Shown here piece by piece: positions 59,938 to 64,000 of a stretch of 64,000 nt of DNA. The notes below the pieces were generated by a model, which made no database searches, was not told where the DNA came from, and was given only the letters and a program-made list of their open reading frames with translations. Each line of letters begins with the position of its first letter. The first letter of the stretch is position 1. The DNA lies in contig NZ_JASZYT010000001.1 of the NCBI RefSeq assembly GCF_030316765.1, positions 682,001 through 746,000 of the forward strand, in the 5' to 3' direction. Position numbers and translations under genes: made by a program. The DNA is from Variovorax saccharolyticus (GTDB lineage Bacteria > Pseudomonadota > Gammaproteobacteria > Burkholderiales > Burkholderiaceae_C).

Positions 59938-60828
59938 ATGAAGATCGCTTTCATCGGCCTCGGCAACATGGGCGGCCCGATGGCCCTCAACCTGCAGAAG
60001 GCCGGCCACACGCTGAGTGCCTTCGATCTCTCGGCCGAGGCCTGCAGGAAGTTCGCCGCCGAGGGCCTGGCGGTCGCCGCATCGGCCGCAGCCGCGGTGG
60101 AGGGGGCCGAGGTCGTGATCAGCATGCTGCCGGCCAGCGCGCACGTCGAGGGCCTCTACCTCGGCGGCGACGGGCTGCTCCAGAAGATTCCCGCCGGCGC
60201 GCTGGTGATCGACAGCAGCACCATCGCGGCCGCGACCTCGCGCAAGCTCGCCGAGGCCGGCGCTGCGCGCGGCGTGGCGGTGATCGACGCCCCGGTGTCG
60301 GGCGGCACCGGCGGCGCGATCGCGGGCACGCTGACCTTCATGGTCGGCGGCTCCGAGGCCGACCTCGAGCGCGCCCGCCCGGTGCTCGAGAAGATGGGCG
60401 CGAACATCTTCCACGCCGGCGCCGCGGGTGCCGGCCAGACCGTCAAGATCTGCAACAACATGCTGCTCGGCATCCTCATGATCGGCACCTCGGAGGCGAT
60501 CGCGCTGGGTGTCGCCAACGGGCTCGATCCGAAGGTGCTGTCCGAGATCATGCGGCGCTCTTCGGGCGGCAACTGGGCGCTCGAGAAGTACAACCCGCTG
60601 CCCGGCGTGATGGAGAACGCGCCGGCCTCCAAGGGCTACGCGGGCGGCTTCGGCACCGACCTGATGCTCAAGGACCTGGGCCTGGCACAGGAGAACGCGG
60701 CCGCGGTGCGGGCCTCGACGCCGCTCGGCGGGCTGGCGCGCAACCTGTATGCGGCGCACAGCCTCGGCGGCCACGGGGCGCTCGATTTCTCCAGCGTGAT
60801 CAAGCTGGTGCAGGCCAGGGCGGCCTGA
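59938..60828 (+). CDS. mmsB: 3-hydroxyisobutyrate dehydrogenase
   Basis: A 296-residue beta-hydroxyacid dehydrogenase oxidising 3-hydroxyisobutyrate to methylmalonate semialdehyde. N-terminal FIGLGNMGGPMALNL (NAD fold), DAPVSGGTGGAIAGTL (substrate motif), catalytic Lys in GQTVKICNNMLLG and KDLGLAQENA near the end. ACGGAGAC precedes ATG 59938. Closes the mmsA-acd-HIBCH-mmsB set. The product is the substrate of MmsA, so the loop is complete apart from the hydratase. Confidence 0.95.
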   Translation: MKIAFIGLGNMGGPMALNLQKAGHTLSAFDLSAEACRKFAAEGLAVAASAAAAVEGAEVVISMLPASAHVEGLYLGGDGLLQKIPAGALVIDSSTIAAATSRKLAEAGAARGVAVIDAPVSGGTGGAIAGTLTFMVGGSEADLERARPVLEKMGANIFHAGAAGAGQTVKICNNMLLGILMIGTSEAIALGVANGLDPKVLSEIMRRSSGGNWALEKYNPLPGVMENAPASKGYAGGFGTDLMLKDLGLAQENAAAVRASTPLGGLARNLYAAHSLGGHGALDFSSVIKLVQARAA

Positions 60829-60930
60829 GAGAGCCCCCACGCTCCCGCACTGCGTGTGGTCGCTGCCCCCCGAGGGGGCCGCAGTCCGCCTTGGGGCGGC
60901 CCGGCGGCGGCCTGAGCCGGCCGGCATCGC
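60829..60930. repeat. GC-rich intergenic palindromic repeat element (Comamonadaceae-type)
   Basis: The gap after mmsB holds nested hairpins: GCCCCC-CGA-GGGGGC, and the run CGCCTTGGGGCGGCCCGGCGG, preceded by AGCCCCCACGCTCCCGC. This arrangement is familiar to me as a dispersed intergenic element in Variovorax, Acidovorax and relatives. A single copy is seen in this window. It may act in transcription termination or mRNA stability between convergent genes. Confidence 0.55.
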
Positions 60931-60949
60931 GCTCGCCGGTCAGCTTCAG

Positions 60950-61651
60950 TCAGGTGCCCAGCGTCGGGTTGCGTCGGGCCAGGTCGCGCCGGCGGTCTTC
61001 CCGCACCGCGTCGCAGCGCGGATGCCGGGCATAGGCGGCCTGGTCGCAATGCGCGGCCTCGCAACGCGCGGCGGCGAAGAAATTCAGGTGCTGGCAGCCC
61101 TGGCGCGGGTCGAGGGCCGCGCTGCGCGGCACCGTGGGCGAGGGCGCGGCCGGCGTCCGGCGCGCGAGCGGCGCCGCCGGTGCCGGATGCGGCACCAGTG
61201 GCGGTGCGATGTCTTCGCGCGGCACCGAGGGGGCGACTGCAGCGACCTCGGCTTCGCCGGCCGCCAGCGACGAGCCGAGCGGGACCGGCGCCGGAGGCCC
61301 GGGTTCTGCCGGCGCCTGCCGCGGCTGTGGCTGCGCGACGGCAACCGGCGCTGCGACCTGGGCGCGCGCGGGCACCTTGCGGGTCACGTAGCCGAACCAG
61401 CCGCCGAAGCCGATCGCGACCGCCAGCATGATCGCGCCGAGCCCGATCCAGAATCCGCGTGGCGCGTTCTGGGATGCGAGGCTCGAAGGGTCGCGCGCGG
61501 GCAGCGCGCCGGCGGCCGGGCGCTTCAGCCGCATGATGTCCAGCACCGAGGGGCCGGTGGCCGCGAAGCCGGGAAGCTTGCGCGCGCAGCCATGACAGAA
61601 CTTCGCGGCATCGCGATTTTCGGTTTGGCAGACGGGGCAAATCACCGGCAT
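60950..61651 (-). CDS. Zinc-ribbon, single-span membrane protein with Cys-rich end
   Basis: A 233-residue protein. N-terminal zinc ribbon ICPVCQTENRDAAKFCHGC (Cys5, Cys8, Cys19, Cys22 approx), one membrane span near 70-90 (IGLGAIMLAVAIGFGGWFGYV), a Pro/Ala-rich stretch and a C-terminal segment with several cysteines (GCQHLNFFAAARCEAAHC...RC). Topology suggests a cytoplasmic zinc ribbon and a periplasmic Cys-rich domain. No family name is known to me. ATG 61651 follows GGAGCC. It is transcribed away from the M20 gene and ends facing the repeat. Confidence 0.65.
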   Translation of the reverse strand: MPVICPVCQTENRDAAKFCHGCARKLPGFAATGPSVLDIMRLKRPAAGALPARDPSSLASQNAPRGFWIGLGAIMLAVAIGFGGWFGYVTRKVPARAQVAAPVAVAQPQPRQAPAEPGPPAPVPLGSSLAAGEAEVAAVAPSVPREDIAPPLVPHPAPAAPLARRTPAAPSPTVPRSAALDPRQGCQHLNFFAAARCEAAHCDQAAYARHPRCDAVREDRRRDLARRNPTLGT

Positions 61652-61785
61652 GAAGGCTCCTCGGGCTCAAAATGCAAGTCTGTACTTTCCATCCTCCGCA
61701 GCGCGGTGTCTGCCAGTCGCCGCCTACTTCCGGCGGCCCGCTTCCGGCACGCCCGCGACCTCGATCCTCACGCTGGATTCTCGCC

Positions 61786-63519
61786 ATGAATCGACCCCGA
61801 CTCTCCCTGCTCTCGATCGGCCTCGCGCTGGGCCTCTCGGCCCCGGTGCTCGCCGAAACCCTCAAGAAGCCCGAGCTCGACCGCCTTGCCGCGGCCCAGC
61901 AGGCGGCGCCGTCGCCGAGCTTCAGGGCCTTTCTCGCGCAGGTCGCCAAGGCAGACCCGAAGCTCAAGCCGGCCATTGCGGCCTATGAACAGAAACGGCC
62001 GCTGGCGGGCGACGACCTGACCCAGATCGCGCGTCTGCTCGGTCTCTACAACCGGCTGCACAACCAGAAAGCCGTGCTCTCGTCGATCGAGGCGATGGTG
62101 GCGATCCCGACTGTGCGCGACGACAAGGTGCCGCCGCACGAGAGTCCGCCGATCATCGAGTTCGGCCGCCTGGTCGAGAAGATGGCCAGGGATTTCGGGC
62201 TTCAATACCGCAATGTCGACAACCGGATCTTCGAAGTCAAGCTGCCCGGACGCGGCACCGAGGAATTCGGCATCCTGACCCACGCCGACGTGGTGCCGGT
62301 GGTGGCCGACGAGTGGGTGCTCGACGACGGCACGCGGCTCGACCCCTTCAAGATGACGCGCGTCGGCGACACCCTGTACGGACGCGGCACCATCGACGAC
62401 AAGGGATCGATCGCCGCGGTGCTGTACGCGATGAAGGCCGTGAAGGAGAGCGGCCTGCCGCTGGCCCGCACCATCCGGCTGATGATCGAGACCACCGAGG
62501 AAACCGGCGGCGACGGCATGAAGTACTACCGGGCCAAGACGCCGCTGCCCGAGTACAACATCGTGCTCGACAGCAAGTACCCGGCAGTGGTCGCCGAGAA
62601 GGGGTCGGGCGCGCTGAAGGTCTTCTTCCCGGTGGAAGCGGCCGACGGCAGCAGCGCGGTTCGCACCGCGATCACCGCGATGGCCGGGGCCTCGGCCGCC
62701 AATGCCGTGCCGCAGACCGCGACCGCCACGCTGAAGGGCGGCGACCTGGCGCAGGTCGCCGCCCGGCTCGAATTCGTCAAGGGTCCCTTCATCCGCAAGT
62801 ACGAGGGCCAGGGCGGCAAGTTCGGCATCGACATCGTGAAGGGCGCCGACAGCATCGAGGTCAAGGTCACGGGCGTGTCGGCGCACGGTTCGCGGCCCGA
62901 GGAGGGCATCAATCCGCTGCCGCGGCTGGCGCTCTTCCTGCAGGAGTCCGGCGTGGTGACGGCGGGCAATCACTACACCAAGGCGGTGCGCTACCTGGTC
63001 GACCTTTATGGCACCGGCTACCTCGGCGAGAAGCTGGGCGTCGGCTACCAGGACGATTTCATGGGGCCGTTGACGATGTCGCCCAACCTGATCCGCGAAA
63101 AGGACGGCAAGCTCGAAGTGACGGCCAACGTGCGCATGCCGCGTGGCAACACGCCGGAAAAGCTGACCGCCGCCATCAAGGAAAAGGTCGACGACTGGGC
63201 CGTGGCGAGCCAGGCCCGGATCGAGATCGACTACCAGCAGGGCGACTGGATGGCGCGCGACCCGAAGGGCGCCTGGCTGGCGACCCTGCTCAACATCTTC
63301 GGCGACACCACCGGCCTCGAAGCCAAGCCGGTGCCGACCGCGGGCAGCACCACCGCCAAGCTGATGCCGAACGCGATCAACTTCGGCCCGGCCATGCCCG
63401 GCAAGAAATACACGGCGCACAACGCCAAGGAATACAAGGAACTCGCCGACCTCGACGCCGACATGCAGATGTTCACCGAGATGCTGGTTCGGATCGGCAA
63501 CCTGAAGACGATGCAGTAG
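61786..63519 (+). CDS. M20-family metallopeptidase (dipeptidase), secreted
   Basis: A 577-residue zinc peptidase with a signal peptide (MNRPRLSLLSIGLALGLSAPVLAE). M20 zinc ligands: HADVVPV (His), GRGTIDDKGS (bridging Asp), TTEETGGDG (catalytic and metal Glu) and AHNAKEY (final His); SAHGSRPEEG belongs to the lid domain. Longer than cytoplasmic PepV-type enzymes because of an ~80-residue N-terminal helical region. It likely hydrolyses dipeptides in the periplasm. ATG 61786 was chosen because it begins the signal peptide; the upstream frame is a shadow. Confidence 0.92.
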   Translation: MNRPRLSLLSIGLALGLSAPVLAETLKKPELDRLAAAQQAAPSPSFRAFLAQVAKADPKLKPAIAAYEQKRPLAGDDLTQIARLLGLYNRLHNQKAVLSSIEAMVAIPTVRDDKVPPHESPPIIEFGRLVEKMARDFGLQYRNVDNRIFEVKLPGRGTEEFGILTHADVVPVVADEWVLDDGTRLDPFKMTRVGDTLYGRGTIDDKGSIAAVLYAMKAVKESGLPLARTIRLMIETTEETGGDGMKYYRAKTPLPEYNIVLDSKYPAVVAEKGSGALKVFFPVEAADGSSAVRTAITAMAGASAANAVPQTATATLKGGDLAQVAARLEFVKGPFIRKYEGQGGKFGIDIVKGADSIEVKVTGVSAHGSRPEEGINPLPRLALFLQESGVVTAGNHYTKAVRYLVDLYGTGYLGEKLGVGYQDDFMGPLTMSPNLIREKDGKLEVTANVRMPRGNTPEKLTAAIKEKVDDWAVASQARIEIDYQQGDWMARDPKGAWLATLLNIFGDTTGLEAKPVPTAGSTTAKLMPNAINFGPAMPGKKYTAHNAKEYKELADLDADMQMFTEMLVRIGNLKTMQ

Positions 63520-63537
63520 CAGGGCCTTCAGGCGCGC

Positions 63538-63864
63538 TCAGATCTCGCGCCCGAGCCCCTGCGCCCGCAGCACGCTCTTGAGCCGGCGCACCTCGTGCTC
63601 GAGATCGAGGATCAGTGCCGCTGCCTCGAGCCCGACGCCGAAGTCGCGCTCGAGCCGTCGGGCCTCGAGTGCGCATTGCAGGTCGCTGCCATGGAAGCGC
63701 CAGTCGTCCGGCCCTTGGGCCGGGGTTCGCGATTCGATGATGCCGACCTCGACCAGCTGGACCACCCAGTCGATCTGGGCGCCGCAGGCATGCGCGAGTT
63801 CGCTGGCGGCCAGGGGGTGGGAGGCGCTCAGGGTGGTGGTCGTGATGGACACGGAGGAAGTCAT
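63538..63864 (-). CDS. cbpM: CbpM-type chaperone modulator
   Basis: A 108-residue MerR-like helical protein: LAASELAHACGAQIDWVVQLVEVGI... then WRFHGSDLQCALEARRLERDFGV, the CbpM layout. It binds the J domain of CbpA and inhibits its DnaK co-chaperone activity. It is directly downstream of cbpA on the minus strand. ATG 63864 with GGAG 10 bases upstream is preferred to GTG 63873, which would overlap the cbpA stop as GTGA. Confidence 0.87.
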   Translation of the reverse strand: MTSSVSITTTTLSASHPLAASELAHACGAQIDWVVQLVEVGIIESRTPAQGPDDWRFHGSDLQCALEARRLERDFGVGLEAAALILDLEHEVRRLKSVLRAQGLGREI

Positions 63865-63869
63865 GGTCG

Positions 63870-64000
63870 TCACACTCCGAGATGGCGGCGCGGATCGAAG
63901 GGCGCCGCCTGTGCGAGCTGCTCGTAGGCCTGGCGCGCGGCGTCGGTGTCGGCCGGCGGCAGGGCGATCTCCAGCAGCAGGTAGAGGTTGCCGGGGGGCT
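63870..64000 (-). CDS. cbpA: Curved-DNA-binding DnaJ-like co-chaperone CbpA (3' end, partial)
   Basis: The last ~42 residues of a DnaJ C-terminal domain protein, cut at the window edge; TGA is at 63872-63870. The visible end reads NLYLLLEIALPPADTD, AARQAYEQLAQ and FDPRRHLGV, matching the C-terminal substrate-binding domain of CbpA. The J domain lies outside. cbpM follows immediately, the standard cbpAM order. Confidence 0.88.
   Translation of the reverse strand, partial: PPGNLYLLLEIALPPADTDAARQAYEQLAQAAPFDPRRHLGV

Overview
The window is high-GC (roughly two thirds G+C) chromosomal DNA. It is almost fully coding and looks like a betaproteobacterium of the order Burkholderiales, most likely Comamonadaceae close to Variovorax. 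The clues are the order pheS-pheT-ihfA-merR-tRNA-Pro, the many Bug-type (tripartite tricarboxylate) periplasmic binding proteins, the class I PHA genes, CbpA/CbpM and the strong G/C preference at third codon positions. This genus call is inference from gene content; no alignment was run. I see no rRNA, CRISPR array, transposase, integrase or phage packaging gene.

Layout. 1-3714: end of pheS, pheT, ihfA, a MerR regulator, tRNA-Pro(GGG) and its terminator. 3760-5543: a 45-residue membrane protein and a PaaK-like adenylating enzyme preceded by a 14-codon upstream ORF. 5562-13914: a compact plus-strand unit with a possible small ORF, a class III nucleotide cyclase fused to an AAA/TPR sensor, a two-domain DUF3237 protein, an encapsulin (Linocin_M18/HK97-fold) shell protein, and a 987-residue fusion of an FAD amine-oxidase/phytoene-desaturase-like enzyme with a trans-polyprenyl diphosphate synthase. 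This is the most unusual locus here and a candidate undescribed encapsulin system. 13939-20192: DUF1488, NlpD-like lipoprotein, ABC exporter, CreA, Nudix hydrolase, fumarylpyruvate hydrolase and maleylpyruvate isomerase (lower gentisate pathway), PgeF and a small membrane protein. 20296-25040: phaC, phaA, RraA-like aldolase and a Bug protein. 25041-30793: EEP hydrolase, then a LysR-controlled set (Bug, class III CoA-transferase, cupin, acyl-CoA dehydrogenase) for an unidentified carboxylic acid. 30798-34860: a Ugp/Mal-type ABC importer. 34993-40377: phaB, dctA, a Kef/YbaL-type antiporter and small hypothetical genes.

40374-49129 is a minus-strand polyol operon: ABC importer, D-arabinitol 4-dehydrogenase, SDR polyol dehydrogenase, AraC regulator and xylulokinase. 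Together they import a pentitol or hexitol, oxidise it to a ketose and phosphorylate D-xylulose into the pentose phosphate pathway. 49296-55083: MFS exporter, DUF2235 hydrolase, VapBC, EamA exporter, methyltransferase and SDR. 55087-60828: LysR plus a valine-degradation operon (mmsA, acyl-CoA dehydrogenase, 3-hydroxyisobutyryl-CoA hydrolase, mmsB). 60829-64000: an intergenic repeat, a zinc-ribbon membrane protein, an M20 peptidase, cbpM and the 3' end of cbpA.

Functionally the window is mostly carbon handling. Binding-protein importers feed CoA-linked catabolism, and acetyl-CoA can be stored as polyhydroxybutyrate by phaA-phaB-phaC. Set into this is the encapsulin unit, whose presumed cargo would make or modify an isoprenoid inside a protein shell, possibly under cyclic-nucleotide control. 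That last model is inference from gene order and domain content only.
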